Source of the DNA: Deinandra increscens subsp. villosa
Lineage: Eukaryota; Streptophyta; Magnoliopsida; Asterales; Asteraceae
Reading direction: 5' to 3'
NCBI GenBank assembly: GCA_039602395.1
Contig: JBCNJP010000008.1
Coordinates: 25,366,653 to 25,430,652 of the forward strand
Length of the DNA: 64,000 nucleotides
The notes under the pieces were generated by a model. It made no database searches. It saw nothing but the letters and a program-made list of their open reading frames with translations, and was not told where the DNA came from. Shown piece by piece: positions 53,881 to 64,000 of the stretch (within the stretch, counting starts at the first letter, position 1; the number at the start of each line of letters is the position of its first letter). The translations under genes and the position numbers were made by a program.

Positions 53881-56800
53881 TTAACTCTTCTTCCAAAATT
53901 GGTTTGTGTTGTTGCCAGCGTGAATCCCGAATACGTAAGATACTCTAATCAATTTCTGAAATGATAAGGCTTGATCAGCATCCACATGATACAATATGTT
54001 GTTGTGATAGAGTTTGTCGATGTCATCTTCGGATAAGTTGATTAACCACATCGGATCAAAAATCCTCACCACTTTGTTCTCTTCCTTTATCACTATCACT
54101 GCTTCTCCTGTATGTTCATCATAATACCACCATTTTTAATGTCTTAATGAAATCCTGTTCAAGCCTTTTCAGAGGAATCTTCTTTAACTGAGTCGGCTTC
54201 TTGTACTTCAACACAACTACAGCCTTTCCGGTCCTTGGATGAATCTTTGTTGGATGATCTGAATACATTGGCCTTTGCGGAGTTAAGAACCTGAACCTTC
54301 CTTGACATTCTTCATGTAATTTGTTCTTGAAGAATTCAGCCAAAACATTTCCACCATAGTTTAAAAACGGTTTTCGGGTTAGCTCTCTCACATCGCATAC
54401 CGGCAAAGTATCAAATCTTTTTGCACCTTTCAAGTAGATAATCCCAAACTCCTTTTCAATTGCATAGAATTTAAGCTGAGAATCGTACAACCAACTGATA
54501 ATATTCCTGACGACTTCACCTTTGTTTTCGAAGAATGCTTCTGGTTTATAGACTTTGTAGGGTTCACCGAAGGTACTTTCTTAGCTCTTTGTTCCTTCAT
54601 CCATTCATCAAATAATCTTCTTTTCTCTTGTTCCTCCAAGAAACTTTCAGACTCATTCGTTTCTGTCTATTTTTTTCAGATTCCTTCTTTTTCAACTCCT
54701 TCTCAATCTCCTCCTCATCATCCTTCCCTAAGAAACTGAACCCACCAGAATGATCATCATCAATAAAATTTCCGTAAACTTTCGGATCATCTGGATATTC
54801 TTCTGCAGTTACATCTTCAACATCAACGTGTTCCTCCTCATACTCAACATTTTTCACTAGAATCATTTTCTTTATATGGTTCGACCACAGGAACATTGTC
54901 GACGTCTTCAACATTTAGAGCATATACGGCAGCAAGTTGCTTTTTCGAATGCTGATGAATATACTCCCCCTCTTCAATAACTTCTCTGGTACTCAGGGTC
55001 ATATCATATTCGTCTCTTCCAGTTGTCTCCCCCTGAGATGTACCTTCCGCAGCAGATGTACCAGCGGATTGTTGTGAAGTACCAGCAGCACCAGAACCAT
55101 CTCTACCTACACCTCTTTCCGGGTCCTCATCATCATTATCATTAAGATATTTAGAGAAATCTTCATCAACTTTGCAAGCGTCTTCTGCGTTGGGCCTAAT
55201 CTCCCCCTGAGCAAGTAAATATTTAAACAAATAGTTAAGTTGCTCACCCAAAGAAAGAGAAATTTGTTTCAACCAAGCAATCTCATGGTCTTTCCCTTGA
55301 TCACGTTCTTTCTACTCTTTAACTGTATCTTTCAACTCTTTAATTTCCTCAGCTTGTTGACGATTTGTAGATTCTAGAACATCAAGTCTAGAATTTTGCA
55401 GAGCAATCTTCAAATCAATAGCAGTAATGGCAGATGAAGAAGGAGCAGCAGTTGTAGCAGTAGAAGTAGAAATTGAAGAAGATTTGAAAGTTATCTTTCT
55501 GAGAGGTGGAACACCAGAACTTTGAACATTAGCAGTGGTTGTGGTTGTTGGCTTTGGAACCGAAGACTGATTTTCAGTAACCTTTTGCTTCTTACTAGGC
55601 GGACTACTTGGATATGATTTTCTAGCATCAGCAAGAAAGGAACCTCGTTTCACCATCATCTTTGGCCTTGATATGTGTTTGATTCTACCAGATTCTGTCA
55701 TTGGGGCCTTTCCCTTATTAGCAGTCACAGTCTTTGCAACCGATCCTTCCATTTTAGGAATGTAAGATGGATCAGTTTCAGAATCCCGATCAGCAGACTA
55801 TTTTGATCTTGGTTCATACTTTGAAGTATCTTCATTTCTTGACTTTAAATAATCAATATGTTGCTTGGAACCCTTCTTTACTTGAATATTTCTGGTATTA
55901 TGCAGAATTGAAATATAATCACCAGAGTCTGATTCAGTATCAGATGACCAATCAGTATCCTCATCATCATCATCAGGAACTTTCTTAGCAATATCAGCAC
56001 CATCACCAGGAACTTTCTTAGCAATATCAACACCTTTCTTTATAGCTTCATGTTCAATCCTTTCCTCTTGAATAACTCGATCATGAACAACTGGCTCTTG
56101 ATGTTGTTGTTGTATGACAGGTTGTTGAATTGGTTGTTCTGGCACAATTGGTTCTTGATTCTGTGGTTCTTGATTCTGTTGAACTTGATTCTATGGAACA
56201 GGATCAGCATCTTGATTTTCTACAACTTCCCTCGGATCACCACTGTCATCATACTCTAAATCATCATCAGAGCTATCATCATGATGTGGAGCACCATTTG
56301 CAGGAGCCACGTAGTTTGGCTTTGCAAGGTGTCCAATCAAACTTTTAACTGGAGGTGCTATGTTTGCTCCTTTTTTCTTCTGTTAAACAGGTAATTTCCC
56401 GACAGCAACTTCATTCATGTGTTTCAAAGGTAAAACAGAAGTTAGATCCTTGGGAAGATGTGGATGTAAGTCATTGAGAATCATTTGAATAAATCTCGGA
56501 TACAACAGACTTTTCTTCTGTTTCGTCATAACATTCTCCTTCATGTAGTTAAACACCCAGCCAGAAAAATTAAATTCTCTGTTCAGAACCAATGCTATAA
56601 AGAAGGATATCAGCTTCATATCGAAATCTTCATGTCCCCTCAGCCAATTTCCAAAACATCTAATGATCACATGCATCAAATACTTGTACAGTGGACATAA
56701 GTTTGGTTTTACAAACCATCTGACATACAAATTCCCATCATACTTTCATCATCGCAATAAAGCAATCAGATCTACTTCATCAAACTCCATCGGGAATGTT

Positions 56801-57140
56801 GCTAAATCATTGAATCTTAGAACCCGATGAACATCATCTTCTGAAATAGTAATAATTGTCTGATTGATCCTTGAACGAATAACTGGGGGGCACAACAGTA
56901 CAATCTACTTGTGCTACATTCCAAAATGACGTTAGAAGATCTCTGTACGGTGTACATTCATGAGTTGCTGTGTAATAAATCCTTGATCTTTGCAGAAACT
57001 CGAATATTCCTCCAAAATGAGGTCACCACCTTGCAGATGTACCAAGTTATGCGCAAATATTGTGTTCATCGTTAGATAGTAATCCAGGTGCCATTTCTGA
57101 AACTTCACAAAAGCAATTGACGTTAAATTTATGTTGGATA
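53881..57140 (-). pseudogene. YPRFIQ-family accessory ORF of element X, broken copy
   Basis: On the minus strand the N-terminal part is readable from about 57130 (FQKWHLDYYLTMNTIFAHNL) with breaks near 56950 and 56745, then NREFNFSGWVFNYMKENV and LYPRFIQMILND (56730-56383). The middle has Gln/Pro repeats (EQPIQQPVIQQQ), a Ser/Thr-rich basic segment and a coiled coil (LESTNRQQAEEIKELKDTV). An acidic region follows, then LKFYAIEKEFGIIYLKGAKR (54490 onward) and FDPMWLINLSEDDIDKLYH, ending with a stop at 53881. The end motif LSEDDID matches LSEDEIR of the plus-strand copy. No gag or pol lies between this ORF and the LTR. At least six breaks. Confidence 0.65.
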
Positions 57141-57495
57141 ATAAAAAACGTAAATGATTGACTCAAAGTAGACTTGAAATGCTCAAACATTAAACTTTGT
57201 GAAAAATCTAGTCAGCTACCATGTCCCATACCACATTGGTCATCCAGACCACTTTGGTCCGGGCGTACCAGTTTAAATGAAGACCATTGACCGTATCAGA
57301 AAAGTCAAAAGTACCACACTGGTACGTGCGTAACAGTTTGACTTGAGTACCATCGCCGTACCACATTTAGACATGCGTACCAATGTGGTACGCGCGTACC
57401 AACTGGTATGGCGGAAGAACAGTCACCGAATGGTCATCGCACTTTTAAGTCCAAAATTTGTACGGGTTGTGAAATCGGGCACTGAGGTTTTGTTC
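57141..57495 (-). other. Untranslated region of element X with TACCA/TGGTA word array
   Basis: About 355 bp with no convincing ORF and at least ten GTACCA/TGGTAC words, several as dyads (ACCACACTGGTACG, GTACCAATGTGGTACG). It resembles the leaders at 31140-31345 and 63160-63430. It is cut at 57495 by insertion of the next element. Confidence 0.65.
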
Positions 57496-57857
57496 TGTAA
57501 AACCACGGAGGGATCTTACTACTGCATGATTCGGTAATACGAGAATGCACATGATGTAAATAAAGCTTTGCTTTATTGATTTCACTTAGAGAATACACAA
57601 AGTCTAGAGAGAGAGAGAACACACTCAGTTACACACACTTAAGAGTAGAGAATGACAAAACTAGTTCTAACTCTCTCTAACACGAACTATTTATAGGTGC
57701 AACATATTAACCTGCGTACCATCTGGTACGGACGTACCAATTGGTCCGGCGTACCATTTGGTACGGCCACCAATATGTTGCCACTAAGACTCACAAAGAT
57801 GCTCTAACCTAGATACAATACACGAGACACAAGGTAGCATAGGAATATGCTCTAACA
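57496..57857 (-). repeat. 3' LTR of reverse-oriented gag-only element Y
   Basis: 362 bp from TGTAAAACCACGGAGGG to GCTCTAACA, followed by AACTCCCCCTTA, the polypurine tract in reverse. It contains TACCA-TGGTA dyads near 57715-57765. A possible target site is TGTTC (57491-57495). The body of element Y extends right to at least 63664. Confidence 0.88.
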
Positions 57858-58714
57858 AACTCCCCCTTAACGTGTAGTGTATCTATCTATCTATTTATCT
57901 ATCTAACAAAACTTCAGTCTTCAATCTTCAGCATCACTGCGACTGATCTTCAACTTGAAATCTTGTCAGAAATAGAGCTTGCATGGCTGGATCAATTTTG
58001 AACAATCTTTGAACTTCAGAATCCACTTGTGAAAGATAGTACTTACTCCCCCTTTCACCATGCTTGAGTCTTCTCACACAGAAAACCTGCAATTTCAGAA
58101 GACAGAAATGCGGCTTTCCTTTTTCTTTTTGAAAATTAAATTAATCTTGGCGCAAAACTTCTCTTTGAGAATCCAAGATATAGTTTTGAAATTTTGATTT
58201 CGTATCGTGTATCGATCAGTCGAAAACAAATAAGAAACAAAATCTTTTTGGCTTTTTGAAACTTTATATCAAAACACACCTGGAATCTTTTTTATTTTTC
58301 TAAATTTATGCTAAAACACACCTAAAATCTTTTTGGAATTTTCAGACATGAAACATAAATGCAATACAGAAATGAAATACTGAATCACACACTATTTTTG
58401 TCTTTTGCGTGAAAGATCACAACTTGGGATCATATTGGTCACGACATGCTGAACTACATTTCAATTTCAATTACTTCAGCACACAAGTCATGCCAGTTGG
58501 TGGTATAATTTGTCCATCTTATACTCAGGCACAATCATACTCATACCATCTGGATATGTTATTGTATTGATTAGATTGCTTTGACCAGTGAACCCCACAC
58601 TATCAGACATGCTCAGATATGTATTTTATTTTATATCACACTTTGTGAATTAATAACACAATGATTGTATTCATGATTTAGTCAACTGTGTTTAATGCAA
58701 AAAGAGATAAGAAC

Positions 58715-58955
58715 GTTAAATCGTCTACCTTAAGGTCGATCTTTCGATACGTAGATAAGGCCTCGGATTTAACAAAATAAGAAAATAAAATCGAGTTGAA
58801 ACTGTATAACTCAACAACAATCAGGTCAGTACTCCCGTACACGCAGAGAAAGTCCGATGAGTTATACGAAACACCAAAGAAAATAAATCAGAACGTCAAA
58901 CGAACAACAATCAGGTCGGTCTTGTGAACACGCAGAGAAAGTCCGATCGTTTGAC
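58715..58955. other. Three tandem stem-loops with different stems and similar loops
   Basis: Hairpin 1: GTTAAATC (58715-58722) pairs with GATTTAAC (58766-58773). Hairpin 2: GTATAACTC (58804-58812) pairs with GAGTTATAC (58859-58867). Hairpin 3: GTCAAACGA (58895-58903) pairs with TCGTTTGAC (58947-58955). All pairs are perfect. The loops of 2 and 3 share ACAACAATCAGGTC and ACGCAGAGAAAGTCCGA, while the stems are unrelated. Loop 1 is more diverged. This suggests an RNA structure kept by compensating change. Confidence 0.8.
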
Positions 58956-59260
58956 AAAATAAAGAAATCAAACAAGTTTAAATCTTTGCAAAATGAACAC
59001 ATGTATACAAAGTGACTTCTCATTTTCTTTTTCACATATCTTTTTCTTGATATATCATGAGATATGTATCAAGATGTTGTCCACCTGGTCAAACATTTGT
59101 ATTTAATGTGTTTATCACATCTGAATACTTTCTGATTAAATGTCGAGCCTACCAAGCACATCAAACAATGATCTTATGGCTTTTTCATCTAATTTATCCA
59201 TGAGTCAGACACGTAAGCCAATGTACCATCATTTCCTAATTATGTCGGATCAATTTCTCA

Positions 59261-59338
59261 TTTTTCAATGTTTTTGTATTTTTCTGTTTTTCAATGTTTT
59301 TGAATTTTTCTGTTTTTCAATGTTTTTGTATTTTTCTA
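59261..59338. repeat. 26-bp T-rich tandem repeat, three copies
   Basis: Units at 59261, 59287 and 59313 read TTTTTCAATGTTTTTGTATT and TTTCTG, with one A/T change in the second copy. Confidence 0.88.
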
Positions 59339-59548
59339 TTTTGTCCCCCTTAAAATGAATAACTCTATTTTTGGATTTTCATTTTAATAAAAACACAAAG
59401 ACACTATGTTTGGTTTTTTTTTATTCTCTCCCCCTAAACTACATACGAAATGTAAAAGAAAGAAAAATTGACCAATCGATACTGATACCTTTCAGTTTAA
59501 GCTTTTTATAAAAAAAAAACTTCCATTTTGAAATATGGAGCATTCAAT

Positions 59549-62500
59549 TTAAATTAAGCAGGAGACTCCACTATCAGCAACTGCTTGAAGCTTGAACTTC
59601 ACACTCACTAAAAGGTCTTCTTGAAGTAACCTGCACACTGGTTTTAAATGATTAGTAATCAAATGACCCGAAGCACACAGCTTCTGGTGGACAAGTGTCT
59701 TCCACAAAATCATTAGCAGCCTTGCTGACCAATTTAGGTCGCCACTGCATTTTTGCAGGTGCAGTTTGTACTGAAACATCATTTTGTGATGAATCACCAA
59801 CACTAGAATCATTTTTAAAAACTGGTTTACTTTTCGATTTAAAAAATGAAGTTGGTGAGTCAGTAAAAATTCTGCCTGATTCATCAATTATCGTGGCAGT
59901 TTTTCTAGAAAACAATCTTTTGGTAGTCTCAGGACAATCCTGGGCCATATGTCCCTTTCGGCGACATTGGTAGCACAAACGATATGATCGTTTAGAGTGT
60001 AGCTTGTCCTGAACTGGATGACATTTATCAGTGAATTCAGAATCATCAGAAATATCATCAAAAACTTAAAATCGGTTAGAATGTACCCATTTAGATGTAG
60101 GACTTTGAGGTGTAGCATTAAAACCAGCTGAAGAAGATGCTTTTGGAAAACTTTCAGACGAAAACTTCTTCTTTTGCTTTCCCCCTAACCCCTTCTCCAT
60201 GGTAGAAATAAACACTTGGGCCAGATGATAAATTTGATCTAAACTTGTATCCTTCTTTTCCTTCTTAGCCTTCTTGGGCATGTTCTTCTTTGTTACCTTC
60301 TCAAATTGCATACCCTGGTTTCCCAAACCTGAACCTTTGTAGCCAGGTAACTTTGTCAGATCAACTTGAGAACTCGAGGACCCAACTTTAGCCGCTTGAT
60401 TAAATGAGGCTTTGATATCTTTTAGGTTGTTAGCTTCAACCAACTTTGCAGCAACAACTTCTTCATGCAATTTCTTTTCATCTTTCTCAATCTTTTCACC
60501 AGTAGAAATAACACCCTCTTCTGACATAAATCCACAAGAAACAAACGATGGTGGTGCTTTATCAACCAAACATTCTTCCTTTTCTATCACCTTCTTTGAT
60601 TTCTTTGATGGCTTTAAGTCAAAATTTTCAACAGCCAATTCAGAATAATAGTGCTTTGTATTCGAAGGACTCAAATCAACAATAGCTTTCGTTTGAATCA
60701 TTGGATGTGGTATTTGATTAAAATCATCGCCTTCAAACACCTTCTTGAAATTATCATCTTGACACAAATAACTTGCAAAAGAATGAGAATTCTTCAAATT
60801 ATGCAATTGACAATTTAGATTCAAGATTTCAATTTGCAAATCGGCTATTGTCTTTTGAGCTTCAGCAACAATCTTTTCTGATTGAATCATTTTCTCAGAT
60901 GTGTTGTTAACTAAAGACTTTTCTCTTCGCATACCATCATGAGAAGCAAGCACTTCTTTTCTAATTTTCTACACTCTTTCTTTATAGATCTCAACATTTT
61001 TGGTTAACAAAATCTTGTCCTTTTTCAGAGTAGTGTTCTTATCTTGCAATTCAGACTGAACAATTTGATATTGAGTTCTTTCAGCAGTAACCACATCTAA
61101 AGCTTTCTAAAGATCAACATTAGATGTTTTAAGGGCTTCTACTCTTGCTCTAGATTTTTGAAATAAATTCTCAAAATCTTCACTCACATCTTTAGCTTGA
61201 GACTTATATTCTTCAACCTCCTTGACCAACTTTTCATTAGTAGAAGTTAACTTGACAATTTTTGTCATGAACTCATCATTCTCATGATGAAGTTGTGAAT
61301 TTTGGTGTTCATTCTGAATACAACCTTCTGACAATTTTTGCTGAATATTGGCTAATTCTTCCAACAACACACTCTTTTCTTTGAGTAGCTGCTCATTTAC
61401 TTTGCAAATTTCATCAAATTCTTGACATTTCTTAACATAATCTGCCAACTCCTCATCTTTTCTCTTGGTTTCAACAATTTGATTTTCACTTTCCTTCAAC
61501 AAATTTTGAATTCGAATATCCTTTTGTGAACAAAATTCACACACTTATTCATAACCACTCACTTCTGTCTCAGAATCACTTGAGTCCACTTGCACAGTAG
61601 CCATCAATGCATAATTTTCTGGCGAATGAGCCAAAAATGCAGATTCATCCGGAAAATATTTAGCCCAATCTAACCTTCATCAGTTTGAGATATCATAGCT
61701 TTAACTTCTTTATCTTGAACATTCTTATCAGAAGTACCCTTGTCAGATGACGGTTTAGGACAATCTCAAGCAAAATATCCATATTTGTCACATTTAAACA
61801 TTTAATCGTTCGTCTATCCAAACCAAGCTTTCCTCCTTGAAGAATAGATGTCTTGCCATGTTTCTTCATGAATCTCCTTCCTCTCTCCACTACCATAGCA
61901 AACTGCCATTCCAGATCGAGTTTATTCAATTGATCTTCATCCAGATGATCTAAGTCCCCGCCAAACAATCTAGATTGACCAATTGACTAAAAACTGATCC
62001 AGACGAAGATGATATAAAAGCAGATAACAAAGCAGCTAGATCTTCAGTTGTTTGAACAGGAGTAGACTTAGTTCATGATCTATCAGGAATCGTAAAATTG
62101 TAACCTGAAGAATAACCAGATCGTTCAGACTTTCCAGCTAGAAACGCTGTTAACGGTGGATTAACACTTGAATCAGAATGTGATTTTGATTTAGCATTCA
62201 CAGTGGCTGAATTATCCCCATAATACAATTCTGGATTCTGATTGAGAGCAGGTGCCGATCTTTTCACCCTCATTTCTAACTCACGAGCTTGCAACTTTCC
62301 AGTTAATTTGTGAAAAGACCATTTAGAATAGTCATTATCATGTGTTAGTAATAGAACATAATTCTCCTAGCTATTCGGCAATGCCTCCAAAAACTTTTCT
62401 TTCAAATCCTCATCATCTTTGGCAACTTTGACTTCTCCAAGTTCACTAACAAGATGCGAAAATCTAGAAACCAGATCTGAAATACTTTCTTTTTCACAAT

Positions 62501-62948
62501 GCTGAAAGTTGTCGAATTCTTTTAACAAAACTTTCTTTCGACTTTTCTTATACTGATCGTTTCCTGCACACCTATCTTTTAATGCACCCCACAAAGTTTT
62601 AGAAGTTGTGCAAGTTTTAAACTGATGCAAAAGTTCTCTTAGTAATGCCATAGTGAGATTTCCATACGTTTTTTTTTCTCGTGCATAAGATTTCTGATCA
62701 TTTTCATCCAGATCACTTCGCATGACCGGTTCTCCATTTTTCTTAGGATACTTGTATTCTTGTTCAATTGGTATCCAAAGATCAACATCAAGTGCATTGA
62801 GATATGCTTCAAATCGTTGCTTCCAGTTATGATAATCTTCCAACCGAAGCAACTTAGGAACTTTCTGAGTTGTTCCTATATCGTTATCATAGTTCAACAT
62901 GGCTTGCATTGATGATTAAACAGCTGAAAACGCTTGATAATCACTCAT
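59549..62948 (-). pseudogene. gag: Long gag of element Y: UBN2-like gag, two zinc knuckles, coiled coils
   Basis: It starts MSDYQAFSAV at 62948 with a TAA at codon 11. Readable pieces: 62909-62367 (LEDYHNWKQRFEAYLNALDV, CEKESISDLVSRFSHL), 62294-62073, then a shifted piece (61968-61693) with a knuckle whose Arg/Cys region is broken by TGA. Next come a coiled coil (61544-61107), a second coiled coil with basic and Ser-rich linker (60953-60066) and a complete second knuckle CYQCRRKGHMAQDC (about 59974), ending at 59652 or 59549. It is related to the nested gag at 28618-30930 over its first half. Long gag with coiled coils suggests the SIRE/Maximus side of copia. At least six breaks. Confidence 0.82.
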
Positions 62949-63664
62949 TTTGAAGTTATGATACCGAACGCAAAAACTTCAAACTAAAAAACGAAGGTCT
63001 TCCAAGCGGATTTTGGGGGTCAAACCGGAGGGTACTAGCCGTTAGGCGAGTAAAAGTATAGATCTTGTCGAGACAAACGTTTTGACTGGTATTAGCTCTC
63101 GTAACTCTTAACGGTTCTCAAGTTACGTCAGTTTTAGTGAACACATGTATTCTGCCAGCGTACCAAAAATCCTCTCAGCGTACTAATTCCGAACCAATTC
63201 AACCAGCGGACCAAGAACCACCAACGTACCAGATTAATTCACGTACCAGCTCTTGAAGCGGACCAAAATGGTACTGAGTAACGACCTACGGACCAGAAAA
63301 TAACCGCCACGGACCAAACTTGAAGATTGCTTTACGGACCAGATCTAGCGGACCAAAATCTTAAAGGAAATTGCCGTGCGGACTAGTTGCGTACCAGATA
63401 CGGACCAGCTGTTCTTCGGCCGGACCAGATGCGTACCACGCGAAATGAAATTAAATTTCCGAATTTCTGATGTTTTGGACTGGAATATGGATCAGTTAGG
63501 CGCGCAAACACACCAGGAACACTCAGAAATCATTTTTCATTGTTGAAACACTCTGAATTGCGAAAATTTGATAAAAAATGAAGAAAACCCAAACTTTCTC
63601 ACTTTAAAATCCGAAAATTTACTAGAATTAAAGCAGTAGAGCAACCAAATGCTCTAATACCACT
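62949..63664 (-). other. Leader of element Y with GTACCA/GGACCA array and PBS
   Basis: About 14 GCGTACCA/GCGGACCA words lie between 63160 and 63430, as in the leader of the nested element at 31 kb. The segment 62985-63130 also matches 30965-31125 (AAACTAAAAAACGAAGGTCT, AGTTACGTCAGTTTTAGT). The PBS (AGTGGTATTAGAGC on the minus strand) is at about 63650-63663, next to the LTR. Confidence 0.8.
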
Positions 63665-63701
63665 TGTAAAACCACGGAGGCATCTTACTACTGCATGATT
63701 C
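63665..63701 (-). repeat. 37-bp remnant of element Y 5' LTR
   Basis: TGTAAAACCACGGAGG through ACTACTGCATGATTC matches the LTR at 57496, then stops. The next base begins unrelated sequence (TGTTGGGCTATATTTT). Confidence 0.75.
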
Positions 63702-64000
63702 TGTTGGGCTATATTTTATTAAGGCATGAACATTATCATTTTTGACCTTAGAATCACTCAGAATTGAGAAAAATTGATGAAAAACGAAGAAAACCCAAAC
63801 TTTCTCTCTCTAAAAAACTCAAAAATGACCAAACCAAAGTAGTAGAGCAACCTGGTTTACTCTGATACCACTTGTAAAACCACGGAGAGATCTTACTACT
63901 GCATGATTCGGTAAATCGAGAATGAACATGGATGTAAATAAAGCTTTGCTTTATTGATTCACAAAGAGATACAAGCTAGAGAGAAAACACACCCAGTTAC
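63702..64000 (-). mobile_element. Second leader end, PBS and LTR of the same family, cut by window edge
   Basis: 63702-63760 is unrelated DNA. From about 63770 a second copy of the leader end appears (GAATCACTCAGAATTGAG, AACCCAAACTTTCTC), with a PBS (AGTGGTATCAGAGT, minus strand, about 63858-63870) and then a better LTR match from 63872 to the window edge. This is either a second family member or a rearranged 5' end of element Y or X. Confidence 0.6.

Larger units (their letters stand above)
57858..59548 (-). other. 3' non-coding region of element Y
   Basis: 1.7 kb between the end of gag and the 3' LTR without protease, integrase, RT or any long ORF. It holds a TATC microsatellite (57877-57905), three consecutive hairpins (58715-58955), a 26-bp T-rich repeat (59261-59338) and several CTCCCC words. 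Pol has either been lost or was never present. Confidence 0.75.

Noticed and set aside
57343..57622. Small ORFs across the element X/element Y junction
   Set aside because: They span an insertion junction, so they cannot be ancestral coding sequence.

Overview
This window is repeat-rich plant nuclear DNA. I find no confident ordinary host gene; nearly everything is transposable elements nested in one another. It has plant Ty3/gypsy (Tat and chromovirus/Tekay type) and Ty1/copia elements with tRNA-Met-type primer sites, a CACTA-like end and Mutator-type foldback elements. An accessory protein with a YPRFIQ motif occurs twice; I recall this family from daisy-family (Asteraceae) genome annotations, so an Asteraceae host is my best guess. 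No database was searched.

Layout. 1-2467 is the right part of a gypsy LTR carrying a foldback element. 2615-23185 is a decayed copia element. Its 5' LTR was split by a reverse-oriented gypsy LTR fragment, and that fragment was split by a very young 10.4-kb Tat element (4673-15083; 640-bp LTRs with one difference by eye; TSD GTTTA). The Tat element has an open gag-protease frame, a UAG stop in tobamovirus-type readthrough context, an open RT/RNase H/archaeal-type RNase H/integrase frame, 38-bp tandem repeats, and an antisense gene reconstructable as four exons (488 aa). 23667 begins a CACTA-like element, split by a 17.2-kb Tekay chromovirus (23935-41153; TSD TATGG). That chromovirus is full of nonsense mutations and contains a reverse-oriented gag-only element (28206-31996; TSD CCCAT).

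41154-47978 holds 150-bp subterminal repeats, a spliced coiled-coil gene on the minus strand (interrupted by retroelement debris including a reverse gypsy LTR packed with GTTTCGCT words), and a 1-kb inverted array of 10-bp repeats centred on a perfect 20-bp palindrome. 48236-52190 is a broken plus-strand copy of the YPRFIQ accessory ORF. 52747-53372 is a small broken PB1-like gene on the minus strand. 53481 to the window end holds two reverse-oriented elements with related 360-bp LTRs: one carries only the accessory ORF, the other (inserted into the first) only a long gag. Both lack pol. The gag-only element has, in its 3' region, tandem hairpins whose stems differ while their loops are conserved.

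The coding parts serve retrotransposon life cycles: capsid and protease, reverse transcriptase and RNase H, and integrase with a chromodomain for targeting. Only the Tat element looks intact. The gag-only and accessory-only elements would have to borrow enzymes from relatives elsewhere in the genome.
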